Part shown: piece after piece, positions 6,944 to 14,561 of the stretch | How the letters are laid out: each line of letters starts with the position of its first letter | How positions within the stretch are numbered: the stretch's first letter is position 1 | NCBI GenBank assembly: GCA_913046025.1 | Contig: CAJWRP010000005.1 | Span: 1 to 15,048 of the forward strand | Direction: 5' to 3' | DNA: 15,048 nucleotides | Source of the DNA: an uncultured Chloroflexota bacterium | Lineage (GTDB): Bacteria > Chloroflexota > Dehalococcoidia > SAR202 > UBA11138 | The notes under the pieces: generated by a model | What the model was told of the DNA's origin: nothing | What the model saw: the letters and a program-made list of their open reading frames with translations, nothing else | The model's database searches: none | Made by a program: the position numbers and the translations under genes

Positions 6944-7501
6944 ATGGTTATTGCCAAGAATTTGACATTGGAAGAGCTTCAGGACGGTTTGGAAGACATC
7001 AAGCAGTCTCCCAAGTCGGAAGGCACAGTGCATATGATAGTGCGCAGGCCTGATACCGGCGAAAGAGAGGTTATCGACGAAGGGCAACTTGATCTTGTTG
7101 AGGGTCTGGTAGGCGATAACTGGGGTACTCGTGGCAGTTCCCGGTCTGCGGACGGTAGTGCTCACCCGGACATGCAGCTCACCCTCATGAACACCCGGGT
7201 AATCGACCTGATTGCGCAGGACGAAGAGCGTTGGCAGCTCGCGGGAGACCAGTTCTTCGTAGATTTGGACCTGAGCGAAGAAAATCTGCCTCCAGGCACC
7301 CGAATTGCATTCGGTACTGCGGTCATTGAAGCCACCGACCAACCACATACCGCATGCAAGAAGTTCGTGGCCCGTTTTGGCGTAGATGCTCTGAAATTCC
7401 TGAACACGGCGGAGGGCAAGGCATTGCAGCTACGGGGAATAAATTGCAAGGTCGTGGAGCCCGGCGTCATCCGTGCAGGAGATGTGGCCCGCAAGCTTTA
7501 A
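6944..7501 (+). CDS. MOSC-domain protein
   Basis: The 185-residue product carries a MOSC (molybdenum cofactor sulfurase C-terminal) domain over about residues 78-181. Its landmarks are LMNTRVIDLI, then AGDQFFVDLDLSEENLPPGTRIAFG, then TACKKFVARFG with the conserved Cys138, then LRGINCKVVEPGVIRAGD. MOSC proteins handle sulfur or the molybdenum cofactor; stand-alone ones such as YiiM detoxify N-hydroxylated compounds. This protein has an extra N-terminal segment of about 75 residues (KNLTLEELQDGLEDIKQSP) with no assigned function. ATG 6944 is chosen because GAGG lies six bases upstream. The in-frame ATG at 6875 would add 23 residues that look unlike a protein start. It lies 83 bases after the sulfite-oxidase-like remnant, which suggests that the two were once co-transcribed. 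The gene itself is intact. Confidence 0.88.
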   Translation: MVIAKNLTLEELQDGLEDIKQSPKSEGTVHMIVRRPDTGEREVIDEGQLDLVEGLVGDNWGTRGSSRSADGSAHPDMQLTLMNTRVIDLIAQDEERWQLAGDQFFVDLDLSEENLPPGTRIAFGTAVIEATDQPHTACKKFVARFGVDALKFLNTAEGKALQLRGINCKVVEPGVIRAGDVARKL

Positions 7502-7643
7502 TACTTTGTTTATGCCGAAAGATTGAATCAGCACCGCCAAATTGTCTTGATAGGATCGGATTTGTTAAAGACGTTCAAGACAGTTTTGATTTGCATAAGA
7601 TTTGGTATGAATTGAAATTCATCTTCCAGGGGGACATTAAAAA

Positions 7644-8033
7644 ATGTATAAGATGCATCACATTCATCTGAAGGCGCCTGATCCTCAGGAGACGGCTCAG
7701 TGGTACGTTGATAATTTCGATGCAACGGTCAAAGGGGAGGCCCAGGGCTTGGGCGGTTCCAAGACCATACGCATCGACGTGGGCGGCGGCCTAATTAACG
7801 TCACCAGCGCACCTTTGGGTGAGTCTCTGCCGGAGGGAACTTCTGACTACCATTTTGGCCTGGAGCACTTCGGCTTCGAAACAGAGGATATAGAGGCATC
7901 TATGTCTTTACTGAAGGCCGCTGGAGTGGAGGTCCTTCTGCCTATCACCAATAGCGCAACCGGAGCGAAAATCTCCTACATCAAGGGTCCCGATAATGTT
8001 CGCATCGAGTTGGTGCAACCGGCGTTGAGATGA
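7644..8033 (+). CDS. VOC-superfamily (glyoxalase/dioxygenase-fold) protein
   Basis: The 129-residue product is one vicinal-oxygen-chelate domain made of two beta-alpha-beta-beta-beta modules: MHHIHLKAPDPQETAQWYVDNF at the start and LEHFGFETEDIEASMSLLKAAGVEV in the middle. His8, His75 and Glu122 sit where this superfamily usually places its metal ligands. Family reactions include glyoxalase, ring-cleaving dioxygenase and epimerase chemistry, and the actual reaction cannot be told. GGGGGA lies about nine bases before the ATG. The stop codon overlaps the start of the DUF35 gene as ATGA at 8030-8033, so translation is probably coupled. Co-occurrence with an acyl-CoA-type thiolase unit makes a role in acyl or ketone catabolism plausible. 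Confidence 0.9.
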   Translation: MYKMHHIHLKAPDPQETAQWYVDNFDATVKGEAQGLGGSKTIRIDVGGGLINVTSAPLGESLPEGTSDYHFGLEHFGFETEDIEASMSLLKAAGVEVLLPITNSATGAKISYIKGPDNVRIELVQPALR

Positions 8034-8473
8034 CATCACATCTTGATAGCTCCGTAACTCAGTACGCCGGTCCCCTACCCCAGCCGACTCCGGAGACACA
8101 ACCCTTCTTCGACGGTCTTCAAGAGCACCGGCTAATGTTGCAGCGGTGCAATGCTTGCGGCCAGGCGTATTATTATCCGCGCCCTATCTGTCCACACTGC
8201 ATGTCGGACGATGTGCACTGGTTTCAGGCGTCTGGTAAAGGCCAGGTGTACTCGTTTGTGATATGCCATAGAAGCCAACCGGGCTTTGAGGCGCCGTACG
8301 TAATAGCGGTGGTGGAACTGGAAGAGGGCCCCCGTATGATGACCAACCTAGTTGGAATTGAGCCAGATCCTGAATTAATCAAATGTGATTCCCCTGTAGA
8401 GGTCGTTTACGACGATGTCACCTCTGACATCACGTTGCCAAAGTTTCGCCCCGTGGAGCAAGGGCAGCCCTAG
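8030..8473 (+). CDS. Zn-ribbon/OB-fold (DUF35) acyl-CoA-associated protein
   Basis: The 147-residue product has the DUF35 layout. An N-terminal helical stretch (TPETQPFFDGLQEHRLMLQRC) leads into a rubredoxin-like zinc ribbon with Cys40, Cys43, Cys54 and Cys57 (CNACG and CPHC). An OB-fold follows over about residues 65-138 with GKGQVYSFVICHR and PYVIAVVELEEG. DUF35 proteins bind acyl-CoA and form complexes with thiolases, as in the archaeal thiolase/HMG-CoA synthase assembly. Its start overlaps the VOC stop (ATGA), and its own stop TAG overlaps the thiolase GTG start by one base. The DUF35 and thiolase products are therefore very likely made together as a complex. Confidence 0.93.
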   Translation: MTSHLDSSVTQYAGPLPQPTPETQPFFDGLQEHRLMLQRCNACGQAYYYPRPICPHCMSDDVHWFQASGKGQVYSFVICHRSQPGFEAPYVIAVVELEEGPRMMTNLVGIEPDPELIKCDSPVEVVYDDVTSDITLPKFRPVEQGQP

Positions 8474-9654
8474 TGCCACCTTCAATCCCCGGACGCGATT
8501 TGCGAGGTAGCGTTGCCATAGTTGGCGTTGCGGAATCGAACCGGATAGGCAGTCGCCCCGACGCATCGGCCCTTACACTGCATGCCGAGGCCGCCAAAAA
8601 CGCCCTGGCAGATGCTGGCCTTGGCATCGGTGACGTAGATGGCCTGTTTACGGCGGGCGTAACCAGCGTGCAGCTTGGCGAGTACCTGGGCATTGTGCCC
8701 CGCTACAGCGATGGCACCTCTGTAGGCGGCTGTTCGTTCATCATTCATGTTGAGCACGCCATGCTGGCCCTGGAAGCGGGCATTATTAAGGTGGCGCTCA
8801 TCACTCACGGCGAGAGCGGTAGGTCACGCATTGGCGGCACTGGGGCAGGCCATCGCGGCATTCCACCTGACTCTCCTCAAGGCCAGTTCGAGGCGCCTTT
8901 TGGGACGATGGGCCCGCCAACGCTGTTCTCCCTGCCTGCCACGAGGCATATGCACCAGTATGGCACCACTCGGGAACAGATGGCGGAAGTAGCCGTGTCC
9001 ACGCGCCGCTGGGCTGCAATGCATCCCATGGCCATGATGAAGGAGCCTATCACTGTGGAAGATGTGATGGCTTCGCGTCCCGTCTGCTGGCCATATAGCC
9101 TGTTTATGTGCTGCCTGGTAACCGACGCCGGTGGCGCTGTGGTTATTACCAGGGCGGACATGGCTAGGCAACTGGCAAGGTCCCCTGTTTATGTTCTGGG
9201 CACGGGCGAAGGTACCGAGCACAACATGGTAAGTATGATGGCCGATATGACCAGCTCCCAGGCCGCCAGACTTTCCGGCAAGGCGGCTTTCGATATGGCA
9301 GGTGTGTCCCACGCCGAGATAGACGTTGCCCAGCTTTACGACGCCTTCGCTTTCACGCCCATGCTGGCACTGGAGGACCTGGGATTCGTTGCTCCGGGGG
9401 AGAGCGGGCCGTTCGTGGAAGGCGGCCGCACAGGGCCGGGTGGCGATTTCCCAATGAACACTAATGGCGGTGGACTCTCCTACACCCACTCAGGTATGTA
9501 CGGTATGTTCACCTTGATCGAGCTGACTCGGCAGCTGCGTGGTGAGGCCGGCGATAGGCAGGTGCCTGACGCCAACGTAGGCATCGCTCACGGTCCTGGA
9601 GGCATGTTTGCTGCGGCTGGCACTCTCATTGCGGGCAGCGCTAGCTCCCTGTAG
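8473..9654 (+). CDS. Thiolase-superfamily protein (DUF35 partner)
   Basis: The 393-residue product spans the full thiolase fold. It starts at GTG 8473, inside the TAG of the preceding gene; no separate ATG is near. Cys87 in GGCSFIIHVEHA is at the position of the acyl-accepting Cys. QLYDAFAFTPMLALEDLGF (about 287-305) and NTNGGGLSYTHSGMYG with His339 follow as in SCP2-type thiolases. The C-terminal second Cys of classic thiolases is absent: the sequence there is IAHGPGGMF. Such proteins are usually annotated acetyl-CoA acetyltransferase, but the missing Cys leaves the acyl-transfer mechanism open. Translational coupling to the DUF35 gene supports a hetero-complex that forms or cleaves a C-C bond on an acyl-CoA. 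The substrate is unknown. Confidence 0.9.
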   Translation: MPPSIPGRDLRGSVAIVGVAESNRIGSRPDASALTLHAEAAKNALADAGLGIGDVDGLFTAGVTSVQLGEYLGIVPRYSDGTSVGGCSFIIHVEHAMLALEAGIIKVALITHGESGRSRIGGTGAGHRGIPPDSPQGQFEAPFGTMGPPTLFSLPATRHMHQYGTTREQMAEVAVSTRRWAAMHPMAMMKEPITVEDVMASRPVCWPYSLFMCCLVTDAGGAVVITRADMARQLARSPVYVLGTGEGTEHNMVSMMADMTSSQAARLSGKAAFDMAGVSHAEIDVAQLYDAFAFTPMLALEDLGFVAPGESGPFVEGGRTGPGGDFPMNTNGGGLSYTHSGMYGMFTLIELTRQLRGEAGDRQVPDANVGIAHGPGGMFAAAGTLIAGSASSL

Positions 9655-9703
9655 ATATTAGGCATTGCTTCTGTCCTTGATTTGCCTATTTCCCTCGCGA
9701 GTC

Positions 9704-9749
9704 TTTTCACACATTCCTTACGAAGAGAGCGGACTAAATCATGTGAAAA
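9704..9749. promoter_or_regulatory. Inverted repeat upstream of the MFS promoter
   Basis: TTTTCACA (9704-9711) and TGTGAAAA (9742-9749) form an 8-bp inverted repeat with a 30-base gap. The right arm covers the expected -35 region of the TATAAT at 9766. It could be an operator or chance in AT-rich spacer. Confidence 0.25.
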
Positions 9750-9771
9750 AAATCATTACTGATAGTATAAT
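9743..9771 (+). promoter_or_regulatory. Promoter of the MFS transporter gene
   Basis: A perfect TATAAT stands at 9766-9771, 68 bases before the ATG at 9840. With a 17-base spacer the -35 would be GTGAAA at 9743-9748, a poor match. The promoter may therefore rely on an activator or on the A-rich stretch between the boxes. Confidence 0.5.
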
Positions 9772-9839
9772 GAGACCGTTTGGGTGAACCGTTCCGCTTG
9801 CATATCTAAGCAACCGACGAGAAGGAGACTTTGCCATAA

Positions 9840-11087
9840 ATGGAATCCTCTATCCATGTGTCCGAAGAGATTAGGAGAGGAAGAAACAAACTAGCTGTTA
9901 CCGTAGTCGGCGGGCACGCCGTAAAACACATCTATAACGCAGCATTACAATTCATATTGCTTCCGGTAATAAAGGTCTCTCTTGGCCTCACAGGCACGCA
10001 GCTTGGGGCCTTGTCCATGTCCATGAGAATCACTAGCGGCGTCACCACCATGGGTGCGGGCTACCTGGGTGATCGATTCGCCAATCATTCAGGGCTAATG
10101 TTGGCAATCTCGCTGGGTATTCTCGGGGTGTCGTTCTTCCTCTTGGGCAGCGTCTCCAATTTCTGGTTTCTATTCGCAGTCATGCTTCTGGTTGGCATAG
10201 GTCCATCCATCTACCATCCGCCAGCCATCGCCGCTCTCTCTCGTAAGTTTCCCGATAAGAGAGGCTTTGCCATATCCCTCCATGGAACGGGTGGAAGCAT
10301 TGGCAACCTGATAGGACCTGTACTGGTTGGGGCACTCCTGGCGGGTACCTTCTACTTCGTCATGACTTGGCAGAACATTCTGAGGTTCAGCCTAATTCCC
10401 GCTGTAATTTTCGCTGTGTTGATTTACGTGCTCATGCGCAACATTCCAGCTGCTGATGAGGGTACGAAGTCTTTCAGCGATTATTTTTCCAGGTTGTTCT
10501 TCTTGGTCAGGAAGCGGGCCATGATCATGCTGGTCCTCTTGACGGGACTTCGCAGCATGGGCCAGAGTGCGATACAGACGTTCCTCCCTGTCTATTTGCT
10601 GGAGGACCTGGGCTACTCCGAGATTGTTGTGCCGCTTTACCTGGCAGGGGCACAGGCTGCCGGCATCGTGGCTCAGCCAATAATGGGGCACCTGTCGGAT
10701 AGGTACGGTCGAAAGGTCGTTCTTGTACCTGCTGTCGTGGCTCTGGGGCTGCTTTATCTTGGCCTGCGGTTTGCTGACCCTGGATTTCAGCTAATCGTCA
10801 TTATTCTCATTATGGGCTCATTCCAGTACTCGCTACACAGCATATTCATCGCGTCGGCCATGGACGTGGCCCAGGGCGAGTCTCAGTCGACGGTGGTTTC
10901 CCTGATTTATGGAGCGACCTTCTTCGGTGCTTTCTCGCCGATAGTTGCGGGCATAATCACAGATGCTACTTTCACCAGCAATGCCTTCGTATACGGCGGC
11001 ATCATGGTGTTGGTAAGTGCACTTATACTGGCCATGGTGAAGCTGCCCAAGACCGCTAATCAGCTGGTGGAATCCAACGACGGATAG
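9840..11087 (+). CDS. Major facilitator superfamily transporter, FSR-like
   Basis: The 415-residue product has 12 hydrophobic segments in two halves separated by a charged loop near 202-225. The opening GHAVKHIYNAALQFILLPVI (about 25-44) resembles the fosmidomycin-resistance-type branch. Motif A appears in the first half as GYLGDRFANHSG (74-85) and again in the second half as GHLSDRYGRK. YHPPAIAALSRKFPDKRG and the glycine-rich LHGTGGSIGNLIGP are further family signatures. GAAGGAG precedes the ATG by 12 bases, a slightly long spacing; the nearer in-frame TTG at 9831 runs into TAA. The gene has its own promoter 185 bases after the thiolase operon and ends convergently with the SDR gene. It probably moves a small organic solute or drug across the inner membrane; direction and substrate are unknown. 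Confidence 0.9.
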   Translation: MESSIHVSEEIRRGRNKLAVTVVGGHAVKHIYNAALQFILLPVIKVSLGLTGTQLGALSMSMRITSGVTTMGAGYLGDRFANHSGLMLAISLGILGVSFFLLGSVSNFWFLFAVMLLVGIGPSIYHPPAIAALSRKFPDKRGFAISLHGTGGSIGNLIGPVLVGALLAGTFYFVMTWQNILRFSLIPAVIFAVLIYVLMRNIPAADEGTKSFSDYFSRLFFLVRKRAMIMLVLLTGLRSMGQSAIQTFLPVYLLEDLGYSEIVVPLYLAGAQAAGIVAQPIMGHLSDRYGRKVVLVPAVVALGLLYLGLRFADPGFQLIVIILIMGSFQYSLHSIFIASAMDVAQGESQSTVVSLIYGATFFGAFSPIVAGIITDATFTSNAFVYGGIMVLVSALILAMVKLPKTANQLVESNDG

Positions 11088-11105
11088 AGTTTAGGGTCAG
11101 GCAGT

Positions 11106-11132
11106 GGAGAGGTTTCTTAAGGAAGCCTTTCT
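11106..11132 (+). terminator. Terminator-like hairpin after the MFS gene
   Basis: Bases 11106-11116 pair with 11122-11132 around the loop TTAAG: 11 pairs, three of them G-T. The stem lies 19 bases after the MFS stop. There is no proper T run after it, so it is terminator-like rather than a clear intrinsic terminator. Confidence 0.4.
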
Positions 11133-11155
11133 CGAAAGCGATGTCCTTTGACAAG

Positions 11156-11192
11156 CTCAGGAAGAACGAATTTGTTAATCGTTCGTCCTGAG
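11156..11192. repeat. Imperfect palindromic repeat between convergent genes
   Basis: CTCAGGAAGAACGA (11156-11169) and TCGTTCGTCCTGAG (11179-11192) pair at 13 of 14 positions around a nine-base loop. The flanking TTTGACAAG extends the left side. The core resembles a GACAAGCTCAGGACGAAC-type palindrome that I recall as dispersed between genes in several bacterial genomes. Only one copy is visible in this window. It could act as a bidirectional terminator or be a REP-like element. Confidence 0.6.
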
Positions 11193-11251
11193 TGTATTCA
11201 GCGTCCTTTAGAAAGTTAGGACTTGTGGAACCACCGAGCGGCTAGTTTGCC

Positions 11252-11998
11252 CTAACCGAAGTGAGCGCCGCCATTGATGTGCAGGGTCTGACCTGTGATA
11301 AAGCCGCAATCGTCGGTCACGAGAAACAGGCAGGCGGCTGCGATTTCCCCTGGCTGACCCAATCTTCCCAGCGGAATCCCCTCCGTGTTACTCATATTGA
11401 CGTTCGGGTACCAACTCAAGTCCCTGCTGGTATCAATGCGCCCGGGGGACACGATGTTGACTCGAATATTGTCTGAGGCGTACTCTTGGGCAAGGCTGCG
11501 GGACAGGCCGATAAGCCCGGTCTTGGCAGCCGACACGAATGCTCTGTCCGAACCACCGGTGAATGAGCCGTCCCCACAGAAGAAGAGCACTCTTCCGAAC
11601 TGGTTTTTTACCATGGAGGATATGACGGCGTGGGTGCAGTAAATAGCGCCGTCCAGCACCACGCCTCTGACGCGTTCCCAGTCTTCCATTGATGCCTCTC
11701 CGAATGCGCTGTGAGGCCTAATAGCGGCGTTGTTGATAAGGATGTCGATCTTGCCGAACTCTGCAACGCCCTTGGATACCATGTCTGCCACCTGCGCCCT
11801 GTCTGCCACATCGGCCAGGGCGGCGATAGCACCGACACCTAGGTCGCGCACCTCCTGTGCAACAGCCTCGGCCTCCTCCTTGTTGGAGCGGGCGTTCACG
11901 ATGATGTTCGCGCCCTCTTTCGCCAGGGCCAGCGCCGTCGCCCGGCCTATGTTGCGGCCAGATCCTGTAATTAAGGCCGTCTTTCCTTCCAGTCTCAT
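11252..11998 (-). CDS. SDR-family protein with non-canonical active site
   Basis: The 248-residue product is a classical-size short-chain dehydrogenase/reductase with an intact nucleotide fold: TGSGRNIG (11-18), NARSNKE (35-41, suggesting NADP(H)), LADV (61-64) and ILINNAA (86-92). The SPGRIDT segment and the C-terminal GLY-rich ITGQTLHINGG are also present. The catalytic tetrad is not intact. The usual YxxxK reads VSAAK, so Tyr155 is Val while Lys159 remains. The Ser position (142) is Gly and the Asn position (114) is Val. It may act by a different mechanism or only bind a ligand. The ATG at 11998 follows TAAGGAGA, an excellent ribosome-binding site. It is probably co-directional with, and perhaps co-transcribed with, the PPOX gene 153 bases upstream. 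Confidence 0.92.
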   Translation of the reverse strand: MRLEGKTALITGSGRNIGRATALALAKEGANIIVNARSNKEEAEAVAQEVRDLGVGAIAALADVADRAQVADMVSKGVAEFGKIDILINNAAIRPHSAFGEASMEDWERVRGVVLDGAIYCTHAVISSMVKNQFGRVLFFCGDGSFTGGSDRAFVSAAKTGLIGLSRSLAQEYASDNIRVNIVSPGRIDTSRDLSWYPNVNMSNTEGIPLGRLGQPGEIAAACLFLVTDDCGFITGQTLHINGGAHFG

Positions 11999-12151
11999 GA
12001 TCTCTCCTTATTTTTCGCCTCTCACAAACTCGTACACTGGCAAGAATTAGCGGAGGTGTGTGAATTATTCCCAGCATTGATCAGTTTAGGTATTAAGTTT
12101 TTGAGGCCTGAGAGTGCACCCAGTCCTCATTCGTTGCATTTGGCCTAGTCA

Positions 12152-12583
12152 TCAGGTCGTCTTCGTTGCCACAGACATTTCTCTGAAGATGACGTTCTCG
12201 GGTGTAAGGCTAATTACGACACGATTTTCCGTTCGTAGGGTCGCCATTCGGCCCTCAACGCGGTCTGCAGGCAGGTGTCTTTCGACAATGGCACGGGTGG
12301 TAGGCCAGATGGTATCGTCGTCGCTGATTTTCACCGAACCAGTTATGGTGACGTATTCCGGGGCTGTCGTTCCCGAGTAGATACAGACTGCCATGCGGTC
12401 GTCCTGAGTCAAGTTAATGTACTTGAGCCGCTCTTTGGTCGTGGAAATGTGTAGCTTGCCATCGGAAAAGACGTACCAGTTCGGAGTGAGGTGTGGCATG
12501 CCCGATTTGGCCAGCGTTGCCACTACCACTATACGTGTGGGAGTCAGAAATTCCTCTACCTTGGCCATTTCGTCAGGACTCAA
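12152..12583 (-). CDS. PPOX-fold (FMN/F420-dependent) oxidoreductase
   Basis: The 143-residue product matches the split-barrel pyridoxamine-phosphate-oxidase superfamily, closest in pattern to the small Rv1155-type F420/FMN proteins. RIVVVATLAKSGMPHLTPNWYVF gives the first strands. LHISTTKERLKYINLTQDDRMAV contains the cofactor-binding strand and helix, and EYVTITGSVKI follows. The start is TTG at 12583, with GGGAGG six bases upstream; the first ATG in frame is five codons later and has no such site. It may reduce a small organic compound with reduced flavin or F420, which fits an SDR downstream and a ThDP enzyme diverging upstream. It is too short to bind a substrate domain of its own. True PdxH activity is unlikely. 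Confidence 0.88.
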   Translation of the reverse strand: MSPDEMAKVEEFLTPTRIVVVATLAKSGMPHLTPNWYVFSDGKLHISTTKERLKYINLTQDDRMAVCIYSGTTAPEYVTITGSVKISDDDTIWPTTRAIVERHLPADRVEGRMATLRTENRVVISLTPENVIFREMSVATKTT

Positions 12584-12718
12584 TTTAGACCTCCCGCAAT
12601 TGTCTCGGCATCCCTTTTTCAGAAGTAATATCTTAGCTGGTTCGGCATTTTAGCAGACTGGTTAACTGGCCGGAATTCGTTTTGGCGCGTCACTATGCGT
12701 TATAGGACGATCACCGTA

Positions 12719-12724
12719 TATAAT
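12719..12724 (+). promoter_or_regulatory. -10 element of the ThDP enzyme gene
   Basis: A perfect TATAAT lies at 12719-12724 with only a weak TGCGTT 17 bases before it. It overlaps the upstream ATG at 12723, so transcription would begin near 12731, after that ATG. This argues that translation starts at ATG 12774. Confidence 0.5.
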
Positions 12725-12773
12725 GATCGGGCCCTTGAAGTCGCTTAATCCTGCAAATGCCGTGGAGGATAAC

Positions 12774-14402
12774 ATGCGTGGTGCTGACCTGCTGGTAAAA
12801 ACATTGGTAGATGCCGATGTATCTAGGATTTTTGCCCTCTCGGGTAATCAGATAATGTCAATATTTGACGCCAGCATTGGCACAGGTCTGGAGCTTATTC
12901 ATACGCGGCATGAGGCTGCCTCCGTCCATATGGCGGATGCCTGGGGTAGACTGACAGGTCGGCCGGGCATCGCACTCATCACAGCAGGCCCTGGCCTTGC
13001 CAACGCTCTGTCTGCCCTATACGTCGCCAAGGTGGCCGAGTCGCCGCTGGTGCTGCTCAGTGGGCATACGCCGGTAAACCAGCTGGGACTGGGCGCCTTT
13101 CAGGAAATTCCCCAGGCCGCAATGGCCGCCCACGTCACCAAAGCCTCGTGGATGGCATCTGACGGCTCCCAACTAGGTAACGACATCGAGAATGCGCTGC
13201 TCATAGCGTCCCATGGTCGGCCCGGCCCTGTGCAGATCAGCCTGCCTGCCGACGTTCTGGAATCTGAAATCGTTGGAGGTCCTGCCGACTTCGTTTCTAA
13301 AGCCTTGGCCAATCTATCAACAGTTCGATTGACCGATGGTGCAATTGGGCAACTGGCCAACGCTTTGGGTAACGCTCAGAGGCCACTGGTGCTAGGTGGA
13401 CCAGCATTTACTCGGGGCCAGCCTGCGGAGGCTTTACGGGCTTTCTCGGATGCCACCAGTGTGCCTGCGATTGGAATGGAGAGCCCGCGCGGCGTCAACG
13501 ACCCCAGCTTGGGTGCCTTCGCCGAGGTTCTTGTGCAGGCCGACCTGGTCCTTCTTCTGGGCAAGAGGCTGGATTTCATGGTCCAGTTCGGCTCAGGATC
13601 TGACATCAATCCTGACGCCCTGTTCATGCAAGTCGACTCCGACGAGGACGCGGTCACTCACACCAAGACCAGGCTAGAGGCAATGGGAAAGACCAGCGCC
13701 GCCCAGCTGGGAGACCCGTTAGATGCGGTGCAACGCTTGACGGCTGCCGTGCGTTCGGCTTCAAGCGACTGGCGGGATGAGGTTCGCAAGGCAGTGGCCC
13801 ATAGGCCGGTTCAATGGCGAAAGATTGAGCATGCCCAAGGCGAGCCCTTGCACGCGGTGGAGATTGGACGGGCTGTGCAGGCTTTTCTTGATGGTGCGTT
13901 GGACTCTATCTACGTGTCGGACGGCGGGGAGGTCGGTCAGTGGGCGCAGGCTTGTCTATCTACTAGCCGTAGGGTTATCAACGGGCCATCTGGCTCTATA
14001 GGTAGCTCCATTCCCATGGCCATAGGCGCCAGGGCGTCCAATGCAGATTCTAGGATTGTGGCCATGCTCGGGGACGGCACCTTTGGCTTTCATCCCGCAG
14101 AGTTCGATACGGCTGTGCGCAACAATCTTCCATTTATTGCAGTAATAGGCAACGATTCAGCATGGAATGCCGAGTACCAGATACAGCTGCGGGACTACGG
14201 GGAGGATAGGCTAAACGGCTGTGAACTCTTGCCTTCTACCCGATATGACGAGGTGGCGAGAGCTCTGGGTGGCTATGGAGAGCTGGTTACCGAGGCCTCG
14301 GAGCTTGGCCTTGCACTTCAGCGGGCTCACGACTCTGGACTGCCAGCGTGCATTAACGTAATTATGGCCAGAAACGCTGCGCCTATTATCAGAAGAAACT
14401 AG
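12774..14402 (+). CDS. Thiamine-diphosphate-dependent enzyme (acetolactate synthase-like)
   Basis: The 542-residue product has the three domains of the acetolactate synthase/oxalyl-CoA decarboxylase superfamily. The N-terminal pyrimidine-binding domain (about 1-165) carries Glu47 in HTRHEAASVHMADAWGRLTG, the residue that activates the cofactor. A central domain spans about 185-320. The C-terminal domain holds the diphosphate motif GDG (433-435) followed by GNDSAWN, so the second Mg ligand is Asp461 in place of the common Asn. ATG 12774 is preferred over ATG 12723 because GGAGG lies five bases upstream and the likely -10 box overlaps the earlier ATG. DGGEVGQWAQA and NGPSGSIG resemble benzaldehyde-lyase or hydroxyacyl-lyase types more than biosynthetic acetolactate synthase, and no small subunit gene is adjacent. 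It probably cleaves or joins 2-keto or 2-hydroxy acids or acyl-CoAs. The substrate is unknown. Confidence 0.92.
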   Translation: MRGADLLVKTLVDADVSRIFALSGNQIMSIFDASIGTGLELIHTRHEAASVHMADAWGRLTGRPGIALITAGPGLANALSALYVAKVAESPLVLLSGHTPVNQLGLGAFQEIPQAAMAAHVTKASWMASDGSQLGNDIENALLIASHGRPGPVQISLPADVLESEIVGGPADFVSKALANLSTVRLTDGAIGQLANALGNAQRPLVLGGPAFTRGQPAEALRAFSDATSVPAIGMESPRGVNDPSLGAFAEVLVQADLVLLLGKRLDFMVQFGSGSDINPDALFMQVDSDEDAVTHTKTRLEAMGKTSAAQLGDPLDAVQRLTAAVRSASSDWRDEVRKAVAHRPVQWRKIEHAQGEPLHAVEIGRAVQAFLDGALDSIYVSDGGEVGQWAQACLSTSRRVINGPSGSIGSSIPMAIGARASNADSRIVAMLGDGTFGFHPAEFDTAVRNNLPFIAVIGNDSAWNAEYQIQLRDYGEDRLNGCELLPSTRYDEVARALGGYGELVTEASELGLALQRAHDSGLPACINVIMARNAAPIIRRN

Positions 14403-14460
14403 CCAGTGGGGAAGTAGCTCAGACCTGTGTGCAGGCTATTCAGAGCGAGCTCTGCCGGTC

Positions 14461-14487
14461 GATATAGGGTTCCTGGTCGCCTATATC
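14461..14487 (+). terminator. Hairpin downstream of the ThDP enzyme gene
   Basis: GATATAGG (14461-14468) pairs perfectly with CCTATATC (14480-14487) around an 11-base loop, 58 bases after the stop codon. No T run follows. It may be a weak terminator or a 3'-end stabiliser. Confidence 0.35.
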
Positions 14488-14561
14488 CCCAGCGAATTCG
14501 ACGTCAAGGTAGTGCCTGTCGCCTGCTATGACGTTGCCTATACAGAGGAAACGAAGGTCAA

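Noticed and set aside
8824..9489. Long 221-codon antisense ORF inside the thiolase gene
   Set aside because: It is a shadow of the thiolase gene on the opposite strand, rich in His, Arg and Cys, without family motifs.
14407..14490. GGGGAAGTAGCTCAG resembles the 5' part of a tRNA
   Set aside because: No matching acceptor, anticodon or T arm follows; the downstream hairpin is of another type.
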